Positions 20,405-27,899 of a stretch of DNA of 32,739 bases are shown here, in pieces. The stretch is from assembly GCA_030153935.1 (NCBI GenBank), contig JASKKX010000015.1, positions 1 through 32,739 of the forward strand, written 5' to 3'. A program made the translations under genes and the position numbers. The stretch comes from Verrucomicrobiota bacterium (GTDB lineage: Bacteria; Verrucomicrobiota; Kiritimatiellia; Kiritimatiellales; Tichowtungiaceae). Position 1 is the stretch's first letter. Every line of letters starts with the position of its first letter. The notes under the pieces were generated by a model. That model was not told the DNA's origin. It ran no database searches and saw only the letters and a program-made list of their open reading frames with translations.

Positions 20405-20740
20405 TCAGCCCCACTTGCCTTTTTTCATGTGAATCGCCTGCTCCGTCATGGAAAGCTTCATCATTTCCCAGGCCATTTCCCGGCAGCGGGTAAACACCTC
20501 AACACAACCCGGGTCCAGTTCATCCGCAATGCCGTCATTGGAAACCAACTCGATTTGACGGGCCAGATCAATCACATGAGCATGAAGTGTGTTGCTGTGG
20601 CGGGAACGTTCAACCAGCTTGGCAGCTTCGTCGGACAGCTGGCGGTACTGCTCTTTAGATGCTCCGCATTTGGGGCATTTTTCCGGAACTTCCTCGCTGT
20701 CATGAATATATCCGCAGTTTCCGCATTGCCATTTTCTCAT
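20405..20740 (-). CDS. Rubredoxin-like protein with C-terminal helical domain
   Basis: 111 residues. The first 30 form a rubredoxin-type knuckle pair: WQCGNCGYIH (Cys6, Cys9) and EKCPKCGA (Cys22, Cys25), as in the C-terminal iron-binding domain of rubrerythrin. The rest is helical (EAAKLVERSRHSNTLHAHVI, then EVFTRCREMAWEMMKLSMTE) with His and Glu residues, but no clear ExxH di-iron motif, so it is not a rubrerythrin with the domains swapped. An electron-transfer or oxidative-stress role is possible; a structural zinc ribbon is the alternative. GGAGG precedes the ATG. It is divergent from the nif3-like gene. Confidence 0.75.
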   Translation of the reverse strand: MRKWQCGNCGYIHDSEEVPEKCPKCGASKEQYRQLSDEAAKLVERSRHSNTLHAHVIDLARQIELVSNDGIADELDPGCVEVFTRCREMAWEMMKLSMTEQAIHMKKGKWG

Positions 20741-20772
20741 CTGCCGGCCTCCTTCTGAATCGAGTTGGATTT

Positions 20773-20804
20773 CACAACCATGCAGATTCCCCGATCTGCT
20801 TGTG
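20773..20804. repeat. Interrupted palindrome in the divergent control region
   Basis: CACAA, four bases, GCAGAT, six bases, ATCTGC, TTGTG: an inverted repeat of 11 paired positions with a four-base bulge. It lies between the divergent rubredoxin-like and nif3-like genes and overlaps the -35 box proposed for the latter, so it is a candidate operator or hairpin. Confidence 0.4.
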
Positions 20805-20828
20805 ATTGCACGAACTGAAGTTTACAGT
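20800..20828 (+). promoter_or_regulatory. Candidate promoter of the nif3-like gene (leaderless)
   Basis: TTGTGA and TACAGT are 17 bases apart. The -10 box ends only seven bases before the ATG at 20836, so transcription would start at or next to the start codon. There is no Shine-Dalgarno in front of this ATG, which fits a leaderless transcript. Confidence 0.4.
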
Positions 20829-20835
20829 ACGCCCC

Positions 20836-21582
20836 ATGAAACTGAAAGCCTTTATCCAGACTCTGGAAACCATCGCTCCTCCCGAACTGGCGGAAGAATG
20901 GGACAACACCGGCCTGCTGATCGAACCGTTTAAAGAGCGTGATATTTTAACCGTATTGCTGACGATTGACCTTACTGAAGCCGTCGCGGACGAAGCAATA
21001 CGGCAAAAAGCAGATTTTATTGTTGCCTACCACCCCCTATTCTTCGGCGGTATCCACTGTTTGGAAAAATCCAATCCGCAGGCGCGAACCGCCATGCGGC
21101 TGATCGAAGCGGGAATCGGCCTCTACTCTCCGCATACCGCGCTTGACGCCGCGCCGGGCGGCGTTAACGACTGGCTGGCCGGCCTGTTCGATGGCGAAGC
21201 CTCCGTCGAAGGGTCGGCCCGCGTTGTAAAACTGAATAAAGCCGTCTCGATCCCGGCGTTCGGGAAAACGGTCAAAGAAAAACTGCGACTGAAAAGCATT
21301 CAGCTCGCACCTGCCGGCAAAACGGTTCGCACCATTGCCCTCTGCGCCGGGGCGGGAATCGAAGCGCTGCGCGGCATCAAAGCCGACTGTTATCTGACCG
21401 GCGAAATGAAACACCATGATGTTCTGGCCGCCGTGCAGAACGGAACCGGAATCATCCTCTGCGGCCACACCCAAACCGAACGCGGCTATCTCCCAATCCT
21501 TGAAAACACTCTGCGCGACGTCTGCGCCGGGGTGGCATTCATCACAGCAAGAAACGATACCCCTCCGCTTCGAATGGTTTAA
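20836..21582 (+). CDS. Nif3-like dinuclear metal-centre hexameric protein
   Basis: 248 residues, the short form of the Nif3/YbgI (DUF34) family. The metal-ligand motifs are present: AYHPLFF (His), YSPHTALDAAPGGVNDWLA (His and Asp), and the C-terminal GHTQTERGYLPIL (His and Glu). N-terminal EEWDNTGLLIE is also a hallmark. Proteins of this fold form hexameric rings with two metals per subunit. They are often labelled GTP cyclohydrolase 1 type 2, but the in vivo role is unsettled. The start at 20836 matches the family (MKLKAFIQTLETIAP); the open frame upstream has no similarity. The EamA gene follows after four bases. Confidence 0.93.
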   Translation: MKLKAFIQTLETIAPPELAEEWDNTGLLIEPFKERDILTVLLTIDLTEAVADEAIRQKADFIVAYHPLFFGGIHCLEKSNPQARTAMRLIEAGIGLYSPHTALDAAPGGVNDWLAGLFDGEASVEGSARVVKLNKAVSIPAFGKTVKEKLRLKSIQLAPAGKTVRTIALCAGAGIEALRGIKADCYLTGEMKHHDVLAAVQNGTGIILCGHTQTERGYLPILENTLRDVCAGVAFITARNDTPPLRMV

Positions 21583-21586
21583 CCGC

Positions 21587-22471
21587 ATGCCTCTGTACAT
21601 TTTCTTCGCACTGATCGGCGCATTCTTTTTCAGCCTGAGCGGTTTGTTCAACAAACAGGCCATGGCGGAAGGCTGCGGTCCGCTGCGCATTTACATGATC
21701 CAGACCTGGAGCGGTGCGCTTTTTCTTTCCCCGTTTCTTTTTTCAGGACCGGCGATGCCTTTTTCCGTTTGGTGGCAACCGGTGCTCGCCGCAGTGATCT
21801 GGTTCGCCGGTTCAGCCACCTATATGTTCACTCTGCGCAGCGGGGATCTCAGTATCATCGGACCGGTCGCGGGCACCAAACCGGTATTCAATGCGGCGTT
21901 GATTGCCCTGTTCCTTCGCGTACATGTACCGCTGACCACCTGGATCGCCTGCGGACTGGCCGCCATCGCACTGGCGGTGATGCGCACTCCCTCGAGTTCC
22001 GGCAGCCATGCGTTCGGTCGCACCGCACTGCAGACGCTGCTCGCCATGCTCCTGTTCGCCCTGAGCGACCTGATCATTCAGCGCTGGGCGCCGCAGTGGG
22101 GCGCATTGCGGTTTTCCGAACTGATGTTTTGCATCAGTGCTCTGTTCTCTCTATCACTGATTCCGAAATTCGGAACGAGATTCCGGGATCTCAACGCAGC
22201 GTCCCGGCGGAATCTGATGATCGGAGCCCCCTTGGCGGCACTGCCCACCATTTTTATCGGCGCCACGATCGGCAAATACGGCCATGGGGCTGAAGTGAAC
22301 GTCACGTACAGCTTCCATGTCCTGACCACCCTGTTCATTGTCTGGATATTCGGGCGGCATATCGGAAACAGGGAGCATACCGTAGGTCCCAGGGCTTTTC
22401 TGCGCAGACTGGCCGGGGCTGTCATTCTGATCGTCGCCATTATCCTGATTCTTTCCGGGCGCACTGCGTGA
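21587..22471 (+). CDS. EamA/DMT-family transporter
   Basis: 294 residues, strongly hydrophobic, with about nine or ten predicted membrane segments arranged as two EamA-like repeats. The first contains FFALIGAFFFSLSGLFNKQA and AGTKPVFNAALIALFL; the second contains FALSDLIIQRWAP, YSFHVLTTLFIVWIFG and AGAVILIVAIILILSG at the C-terminus. The family exports or imports small metabolites and the substrate cannot be predicted. It starts four bases after the nif3-like stop without a Shine-Dalgarno, suggesting translational coupling. Confidence 0.85.
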   Translation: MPLYIFFALIGAFFFSLSGLFNKQAMAEGCGPLRIYMIQTWSGALFLSPFLFSGPAMPFSVWWQPVLAAVIWFAGSATYMFTLRSGDLSIIGPVAGTKPVFNAALIALFLRVHVPLTTWIACGLAAIALAVMRTPSSSGSHAFGRTALQTLLAMLLFALSDLIIQRWAPQWGALRFSELMFCISALFSLSLIPKFGTRFRDLNAASRRNLMIGAPLAALPTIFIGATIGKYGHGAEVNVTYSFHVLTTLFIVWIFGRHIGNREHTVGPRAFLRRLAGAVILIVAIILILSGRTA

Positions 22472-22491
22472 CACACCGCTCCGTTATTGAG

Positions 22492-22519
22492 TTGAAAAGC
22501 GGTGGATTCCGAATAATAG
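22492..22519 (+). promoter_or_regulatory. Candidate promoter of trmO
   Basis: TTGAAA and TAATAG are 16 bases apart. The -10 box ends 10 bases before the trmO ATG at 22530, so the leader would be only a few bases, as for the nif3-like gene. Confidence 0.4.
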
Positions 22520-22529
22520 TCTGGATGTC

Positions 22530-23201
22530 ATGAACTTTCAATCGATCGGCATCATTCACTCGTGTTTCAGGGAAAAATTCGGCATTCCGCGCCAAGCGGG
22601 ACTGGTGAAAAGCGCGAGCGCGACACTTGAGCTGATTGCACCCTATAACGTTGAGGAAGCGCTGCGCGGGATTGAGGAGTTTTCTCATCTCTGGATTCTC
22701 TTCGCTTTTCACCGGAGTGTCTGCGGAACGTTTCAGCCGACGGTGCGCCCGCCGCGGCTCGGCGGCAACACCCGCGTCGGCGTTTTCGCCACCCGCTCGC
22801 CGTTCCGGCCCAATCCGCTCGGGCTTTCGGTGGTGGAACTCAAGGGTGTTAAAGGAACTTCTCTGGAGCTGGCCGGCGGCGATTTCCTTGACGAAACGCC
22901 CGTACTCGACATTAAACCTTATGTTCCTTACGCCGACCGCATTCCCGGCGCGCACGGTGCATTTGCCGACCATGCGCCCGCGCCCGTAAATACCGTCACT
23001 TTCTCGCCGGAAGCTGATTGTATCTTCCAAACCTTGGACGAAGCGAAACAGCAGCTCATTATCGAGATGCTGTGTTACAATCCGCGCCCCGCCTATCAGA
23101 CCGATGATCCCGACCGCCTCTACGGGACGCGCCTCTATGACTTCGAAGTAAAGTGGCGGCACTGCGGTAATCAAGTTGTTGTCGACTCGATTCTTTTTTA
23201 A
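22530..23201 (+). CDS. trmO: TrmO (TsaA/YaeB-type) tRNA t6A37 N6-methyltransferase
   Basis: 223 residues. It methylates N6 of t6A37 to m6t6A in certain tRNAs, using SAM bound by an unusual beta-barrel fold. The signatures are FREKFGIPRQAGLVKSA, RPPRLGGNTRVGVFATRSPF with RPNPLGLSVVEL, and LDIKPYVPYADRI. The C-terminal part (MLCYNPRPAYQTDDPDRLYG) matches the longer two-domain form found in E. coli. The start ATG gives the family N-terminus (IGIIHSCF). It follows the EamA gene by 58 bases and seems to have its own promoter. Confidence 0.94.
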   Translation: MNFQSIGIIHSCFREKFGIPRQAGLVKSASATLELIAPYNVEEALRGIEEFSHLWILFAFHRSVCGTFQPTVRPPRLGGNTRVGVFATRSPFRPNPLGLSVVELKGVKGTSLELAGGDFLDETPVLDIKPYVPYADRIPGAHGAFADHAPAPVNTVTFSPEADCIFQTLDEAKQQLIIEMLCYNPRPAYQTDDPDRLYGTRLYDFEVKWRHCGNQVVVDSILF

Positions 23202-23233
23202 ATCAACCGCGTCTCCCGGCTCGCAATCCGGAA

Positions 23234-23252
23234 GTTTCCAATGACCGGAAAC
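23234..23252. repeat. Dispersed T-CC/GG-A palindrome, copy 5
   Basis: GTTTCC and GGAAAC around AATGACC, 32 bases beyond the trmO stop. The arms are shorter than in other copies, but the core and position are the same. Confidence 0.5.
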
Positions 23253-23271
23253 CGCACCGGCTGATCGGTAT

Positions 23272-23487
23272 CTATAGCACGGCGGCAATCGCCGCGAGTA
23301 AAGCCTCCTGCGTTCCGGCGTTGATGGAGCGGAGAATCTGCTTGCTTTTGCTCCACATCGTTTCAACCGGGTTTAAATCCGGACTGCAATGAATAGCTGC
23401 ACAAAACACCGGCTTCAATACCTGCCGATAAGTTTTAATCGATGGTATTACAGGTGTGAGCGGCGTCCGGCGACAGACCACTGACAC
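23272..23487 (-). pseudogene. IS630-type transposase C-terminal remnant
   Basis: On the minus strand the last 48 or so codons (below about 23415) read HCSPDLNPVETMWSKSKQIL, then RSINAGTQEALLAAIAAVL and stop. This is the C-terminus of IS630/Tc1-type DDE transposases, whose catalytic Glu lies in SPDLNPIE--W. The usual LPPY before SPDLNP is changed to AAIHC, and nothing upstream resembles the DDE core. It is a scrap without detectable inverted ends. The rest of 23202-23547 holds only palindrome copy 5 and no gene. Confidence 0.72.
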
Positions 23488-23547
23488 CTTGAGCAGGTGC
23501 CCACGGACACTGCTCCCGTTTACTGGAAGCGGGGATGCAACAGGAAT

Positions 23548-24747
23548 TCAGCAGACGATGCGGGCAAATTTGCGCTTGCCGACTTTCAGGATCATTCCGT
23601 TTTCCGGCGTGATGACGGCTTTGATGTCGGAAATCTGTTCGTCGTTAATGCGCACCCCTCCTTGCTGAATCAAACGGCGGGCTTCACCGTTTGACGATGC
23701 AAATCCGGCCTGGACAACCAGTGCAATCAGACCGGTTTTGCCGCTCAGCTTAAGTTCCGGCATCTCATCCGGCAGTTCTTTCTGCGCAAAAATACGGGCA
23801 AACTCTTCGGAGGCCTTCTGTCCTTCACCGGCACCGGCAAAGCGATCGACGATGCAGCGGGCCATTTCATCTTTAACCGCGCGCGGATGCAGTTCGTCGG
23901 CGGCGACTTTGGCCTGCATTGCTTTAATCTCCTCCGGCCTGCGGCAGAGAATATACAGAAAATATTTCCACATCAGTTCATCACTGACGCTCATGAGCTT
24001 GCCGAAAATCTCTTTCGGAGACTCGTTGATGCCAACATAGTTGCCCAGGCTTTTGCTCATTTTCTGAACCCCGTCGAGCCCTTCGAGCAGCGGAAGCGTC
24101 ATGACGACCTGCGGGTCCTGTCCGAATACTTTCTGCAGCTCGCGGCCGAGCAGCAGATTGAAAAGCTGGTCGGTGCCACCGAGCTCCACGTCGGCTTTAA
24201 CCATGACGGAGTCGTAGGCCTGTACCAGCGGATAGAGAAACTCGACGAGCGAGATCGGGCGGTTTTCGTCGTAGCGTTTGGAAAAGTCGTCGCGGGCCAG
24301 CAGCTGAGCGACGGTGACGTGTGCGGACAGGCGGATGACATCTTCAAATTTCATTCCACCCAGCCAGTCGGAGTTGAACCGAACTTCTGTCTTTTCAGGA
24401 TCAAGGACTTTGAAGACCTGTTGTTTGTAACTTTCGGCATTGACCGCAATCTGTTCGCGCGAAAGTGCCGGACGGGTTGCGGATTTCCCGGAAGGATCGC
24501 CGATCATGCCGGTGAAGTCACCGATGATGAAAACAACCGTGTGGCCGGCGTCCTGAAATTCACGCAGTTTATTGAGGCCGACGACGTGGCCGAGATGAAT
24601 ATCCGGTGCAGAAGGATCGGCTCCGTATTTGATGCGCAGACCGCGGTTTTCCGCGGCGGCGGTTTCAAGTTTTTTCTTCAGTTCTCCGGCGGAAATAAGA
24701 TCCACGTGGCGGGCGGTAAGCAGGGTGAGCTGTTCTTCGATAGTCAT
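23548..24747 (-). CDS. tyrS: Tyrosyl-tRNA synthetase
   Basis: 399 residues, class I synthetase charging tRNA-Tyr. The HIGH motif is HLGH (51-54), following KYGADPSAPDI. The KMSKS motif is present at 229-233 (QKMSKSLGN). ELGGTDQLFNLLLGREL lies between them. The C-terminal S4 RNA-binding domain is EARRLIQQGGVRINDEQISD. The arrangement fits the TyrZ-like subgroup rather than E. coli TyrS, judged by the HLGH form and length. It lies downstream of rpsA on the same strand but after a strong terminator, so it probably has its own promoter in the 24748-24765 area or depends on readthrough. Confidence 0.97.
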   Translation of the reverse strand: MTIEEQLTLLTARHVDLISAGELKKKLETAAAENRGLRIKYGADPSAPDIHLGHVVGLNKLREFQDAGHTVVFIIGDFTGMIGDPSGKSATRPALSREQIAVNAESYKQQVFKVLDPEKTEVRFNSDWLGGMKFEDVIRLSAHVTVAQLLARDDFSKRYDENRPISLVEFLYPLVQAYDSVMVKADVELGGTDQLFNLLLGRELQKVFGQDPQVVMTLPLLEGLDGVQKMSKSLGNYVGINESPKEIFGKLMSVSDELMWKYFLYILCRRPEEIKAMQAKVAADELHPRAVKDEMARCIVDRFAGAGEGQKASEEFARIFAQKELPDEMPELKLSGKTGLIALVVQAGFASSNGEARRLIQQGGVRINDEQISDIKAVITPENGMILKVGKRKFARIVC

Positions 24748-24765
24748 GATTTGGAAAGCATAAAA

Positions 24766-24796
24766 AAACCCGCAGGGTTTTACAACCTGCGGGTTT
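24766..24796 (-). terminator. Intrinsic terminator of rpsA
   Basis: AAACCCGCAGG pairs with CCTGCGGGTTT over 11 bases, and GTT/AAC inside can add three more pairs with one bulged base. On the minus strand a run of seven T follows. It lies 27 bases after the rpsA stop codon and 19 bases before the tyrS start. Confidence 0.9.
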
Positions 24797-24822
24797 GTGA
24801 AACGGGAATTATTTATCCGGTT

Positions 24823-26556
24823 TTACTGGCCTCTTCCACCTGGACGCCACTCTTCACCGCCGATGTTGAAATCATCAAACGCCGAGGAGAGATCAACAAG
24901 ATCTTCGCCGGAACGCAGCCCGGTAAGCAGCTCATCGCTGATTTCGAAGTCTTCGTCCGCAATCTTCGCTGCTTTAATGCTGAGACCGATGCGGTGCTCG
25001 ACTGGATCAATCCTGACAATGCGGGCTTCCACTTCATCACCGATGCTGAGCACATCCTTGACCTTTTCGACGTGGTCATTGCTGATCTGGCTGATGTGAA
25101 CCAGGCCGTCGATTCCGTCTTCAAGTTCAACAAACGCACCGAAGTTGGTGAGTTTGGTGACCTTTCCGGTGATCTTCTGACCTTCTCTGTAACTGTCGGT
25201 GATGTGGGCCCACGGATCTTCCTGCGCCTGTTTGAGACCCAGGGAAATGCGCTGGTTGGCCGCATCGATTTCAAGAACGATCGTTTCAACTTCCTCGCCC
25301 TTTTTCAGTACTTCAGACGGATGGTTGATTTTGCGCGTCCAGGACATATCGGACACGTGGATCATACCGTCCACGCCCTCTTCGATTTCTACAAAGGCGC
25401 CGTATGAAGTGAAATTGCGCACTTTGCCTCTGACCAGCGAACCGATCGGATACTTGAGCGCGGCGACTTCCCACGGATTTTCTTCCGTCTGGCGCATGCC
25501 GAGTGAAATCTTTTTGTCTTCCATGTTGATCGAAAGAACCACTACATCGACTTCGTCGCCGACTTTGAGGACATCCGATGCACGCTGAATGCGTTTGGTC
25601 CAGGAAATTTCGGATACGTGAACCAACCCTTCCACGCCTTCTTCGATTTCAACAAAGGCACCGTACGGGGCCAGGCTGACCACTTTACCGCGCAAACGGG
25701 TGCCGACCGGATATTTAGCATCAATATCTTCCCACGGATTGGAAAGCGTCTGTTTCAGACCCAGTGAAATGCGTTCTTTTTCAAGGTCAACATCAAGAAT
25801 CATCACCTCGATTTTATCGCCGACCCGAACCATTTCGGACGGATGATTGATGCGGCCCCAGCTCATGTCGGTGACATGCAGCAGGCCGTCAATGCCGTCA
25901 AGATCCACGAACGCGCCGAAGTCCGTGATATTTTTGACTATCCCTTTGCGAACCTGACCGGCTTTGATTTCGCCGAGCAGTTTGAGCTTCTGTTCGCGAC
26001 GGGCTTCTTCGATGATCTCGCGACGGGAAACAACAATATTTTTACGCTCTTTATTGATTTTGAGAATCTTGACGTCAATCGTACGGCCGATGTAGTCGTC
26101 AATATTACGTACCGGAACAACATCCACCTGCGAGCCGGGCAGGAAAGCATCAGCGCCGATATCGACGATGAAGCCGCCTTTGATGGCACGAGTGATGGTT
26201 CCTTCAACAATACTGCCTTCTTCGCATTCGTTGACAATATGATCCCATTTGCGCTGCTGTACTGCGCGTTTTTTACTGAGAACGACCATACCGTCTTCGT
26301 TTTCGAGACTTTCAAGAAGGACTTCGACTTCGTCACCGATCTGCACTTCAGAGAGATCTTTAAACTCGTCGCCATCGATGAGTCCTTCCGATTTATAGCC
26401 GATGTCGATGAGCACTTCGTCGTCCTGGATGCGGAGGACTTTGCCGGGAACAATTGAACCGACGGAGAAGTCCTTGAGGGTGTTGCTGTACATTTCGTCG
26501 ATGGCCGCGGCGTCTTTGCCGATTGTGAGGCCATCAGAGCTAAGGGTATCTTCCAT
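24823..26556 (-). CDS. rpsA: 30S ribosomal protein S1
   Basis: 577 residues with six S1 (OB-fold) repeats, beginning at roughly residues 33, 118, 203, 288, 375 and 460. Repeats 3 to 6 have the RNA-binding pattern GAFV-L-(G)-(E)GL(V/I)H(V/I)S, such as YGAFVEIEEGVEGLVHVSEI. Six repeats is the E. coli-type architecture that allows mRNA binding and unfolding on the 30S subunit. The start MEDTLSSDGL at 26556 is preceded only by a weak GAAAAAGAAAAAC purine stretch; the open frame upstream has no similarity. The C-terminus (FNIGGEEWRPGGRGQ) is acidic then Gly/Arg. A long leader and own terminator point to separate regulation. Confidence 0.97.
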   Translation of the reverse strand: MEDTLSSDGLTIGKDAAAIDEMYSNTLKDFSVGSIVPGKVLRIQDDEVLIDIGYKSEGLIDGDEFKDLSEVQIGDEVEVLLESLENEDGMVVLSKKRAVQQRKWDHIVNECEEGSIVEGTITRAIKGGFIVDIGADAFLPGSQVDVVPVRNIDDYIGRTIDVKILKINKERKNIVVSRREIIEEARREQKLKLLGEIKAGQVRKGIVKNITDFGAFVDLDGIDGLLHVTDMSWGRINHPSEMVRVGDKIEVMILDVDLEKERISLGLKQTLSNPWEDIDAKYPVGTRLRGKVVSLAPYGAFVEIEEGVEGLVHVSEISWTKRIQRASDVLKVGDEVDVVVLSINMEDKKISLGMRQTEENPWEVAALKYPIGSLVRGKVRNFTSYGAFVEIEEGVDGMIHVSDMSWTRKINHPSEVLKKGEEVETIVLEIDAANQRISLGLKQAQEDPWAHITDSYREGQKITGKVTKLTNFGAFVELEDGIDGLVHISQISNDHVEKVKDVLSIGDEVEARIVRIDPVEHRIGLSIKAAKIADEDFEISDELLTGLRSGEDLVDLSSAFDDFNIGGEEWRPGGRGQ

Positions 26557-26705
26557 ATGTTTTTCTTTTTCGATCCGGTGCCGTTCGCCGCCGCATTGCA
26601 CGGGTGCGCCCCGGCCCGGGGTTATTACTTTTTTCTATTTTTTCGCAGAGGCTCACGACCACTCGATCGGTTATTTCGCACCCCGCAACTTTTAAAAGAA
26701 GCGGA

Positions 26706-26733
26706 ATAGTAATATTTTACATTGCAAATACAA
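26706..26733 (-). promoter_or_regulatory. Candidate promoter of rpsA
   Basis: On the minus strand TTGTAT and TACTAT are 16 bases apart. This would give a leader of about 140 bases before the rpsA ATG, with a GC-rich segment near 26605-26620 (CCCC...GGGG) that can fold. Other nearby A/T-rich boxes are possible. Confidence 0.3.
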
Positions 26734-26763
26734 GGCCAAAAACGGGTTTTCCCTGTTTAAAAA

Positions 26764-27840
26764 TCAGTGTCGCAAGACCAATCGTCCGCGGATTTCGCGG
26801 ATCGTGACCACTGCCAAGGTAAGCCCGGTCAGCGGAATAACAAACCAGCGCATCGTTGTCCCGAATCCGGAAGACGCCGCATGATTCGAGGCACTCAGGA
26901 TCAGAAAAACAATATAGGCGATGTAATACCCAAGAAACAGAGCCCCCTCCCACCGCGCAATCCGGTTGCCGGTGAAAAAAACCGGCAGACAGGCCGCAGC
27001 GACCGCCAGCATCACCAGGAAATCAAAGTGGAGAACCTCCGCCGAAACCGCAATGCCGTCCGGAGAAAACATTCCGGCCAATCCCAGCACCGCCAGCAGA
27101 TTAAACAGGTTGCTGCCGACCACATTACCGACGGCGAGGTCGCGTTCGCCGCGAATACCGGCCACCACGGAGGTGGCCAGCTCCGGCAGCGACGTGCCGG
27201 CCGCGACAACAGTTAACCCGACGATTACGTCGCTGACGCCCAGATGCAACGCGATGGCAACCGCACTCTTTACCAGCCACTTCGACCCGATCACCAGCAG
27301 ACCCAGGCCGGCAAGAATCAGTACAGAATCCTTTAACAGAGCCGGTTTGCCTTTTTCTATGGAGGCCGTACTGCTGTTCTCCTTCCGGCTCTGGACAATC
27401 AGAAACAGGGTATAGACAATAATGCCGACGAACAGAACCGCGCTCTCCCAATGACCGATCTGCCCGTTTGCGCTGAATATAAAGACGAGTACCGATGCCG
27501 CAATCATCACCGGAACGTCAAGTCGGATCAATCGCTGTGAAACAACCAGCGGAGTAATCAGAGCTGAAAGCCCCAGAATCAGCAGCACATTGAAAATATT
27601 GCTGCCGATGACATTCCCGAGCGCAATGTTCGGCTGTCCGGTCAGCCCGGAAACCGCACTGACCGCCATTTCCGGGGCACTGGTTCCGAATGCAACCACG
27701 GTCAGCCCGATCACCAGCGGAGAAATCCCCAATGCCGCCGCCAGCCTTGAGGCCCCGCGCACCAGCGCCTCTGCACCGACCGTCAGCAGGACGAATCCGC
27801 CCAACAGCAAGAACAGATCTGAACTCCACCAAATATTCAT
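26764..27840 (-). CDS. Ca2+/Na+ antiporter, CaCA family (YrbG-like)
   Basis: 358 residues, about ten membrane segments in two inverted halves. Each half has the alpha-repeat signature: GTSAPEMAVS with GNVIGSNIFN, and GTSLPELATS with GNVVGSNLFN. The acidic residues in these repeats form the ion sites, so exchange of Ca2+ for Na+ (or H+) across the inner membrane is expected. The halves are joined by a short polar loop (SRKENSSTASIEKG). The ATG at 27840 is the first in-frame start; GGAGG lies 13 bases upstream, rather far. The gene follows recJ after palindrome copy 6. Confidence 0.93.
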   Translation of the reverse strand: MNIWWSSDLFLLLGGFVLLTVGAEALVRGASRLAAALGISPLVIGLTVVAFGTSAPEMAVSAVSGLTGQPNIALGNVIGSNIFNVLLILGLSALITPLVVSQRLIRLDVPVMIAASVLVFIFSANGQIGHWESAVLFVGIIVYTLFLIVQSRKENSSTASIEKGKPALLKDSVLILAGLGLLVIGSKWLVKSAVAIALHLGVSDVIVGLTVVAAGTSLPELATSVVAGIRGERDLAVGNVVGSNLFNLLAVLGLAGMFSPDGIAVSAEVLHFDFLVMLAVAAACLPVFFTGNRIARWEGALFLGYYIAYIVFLILSASNHAASSGFGTTMRWFVIPLTGLTLAVVTIREIRGRLVLRH

Positions 27841-27878
27841 TGCGGCGGATCATCCTCCGAAAGAATCCGTTTTCAATC

Positions 27879-27899
27879 TTTTTCCACGCCTTGGAAAAA
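27879..27899. repeat. Dispersed T-CC/GG-A palindrome, copy 6
   Basis: Perfect 8-base arms TTTTTCCA and TGGAAAAA around CGCCT. It touches the recJ stop codon (27900-27902, minus strand), exactly where a transcript-end hairpin would be. Confidence 0.65.

Noticed and set aside
21416-21586. Upstream extension of the EamA gene
   Set aside because: It would overlap the nif3-like gene in another frame. The transmembrane pattern begins at the ATG at 21587.
23887-25407. 506-codon plus-strand open frame running across tyrS and rpsA
   Set aside because: It crosses the rpsA terminator and the antisense of two firmly identified genes, with no recognisable domain.
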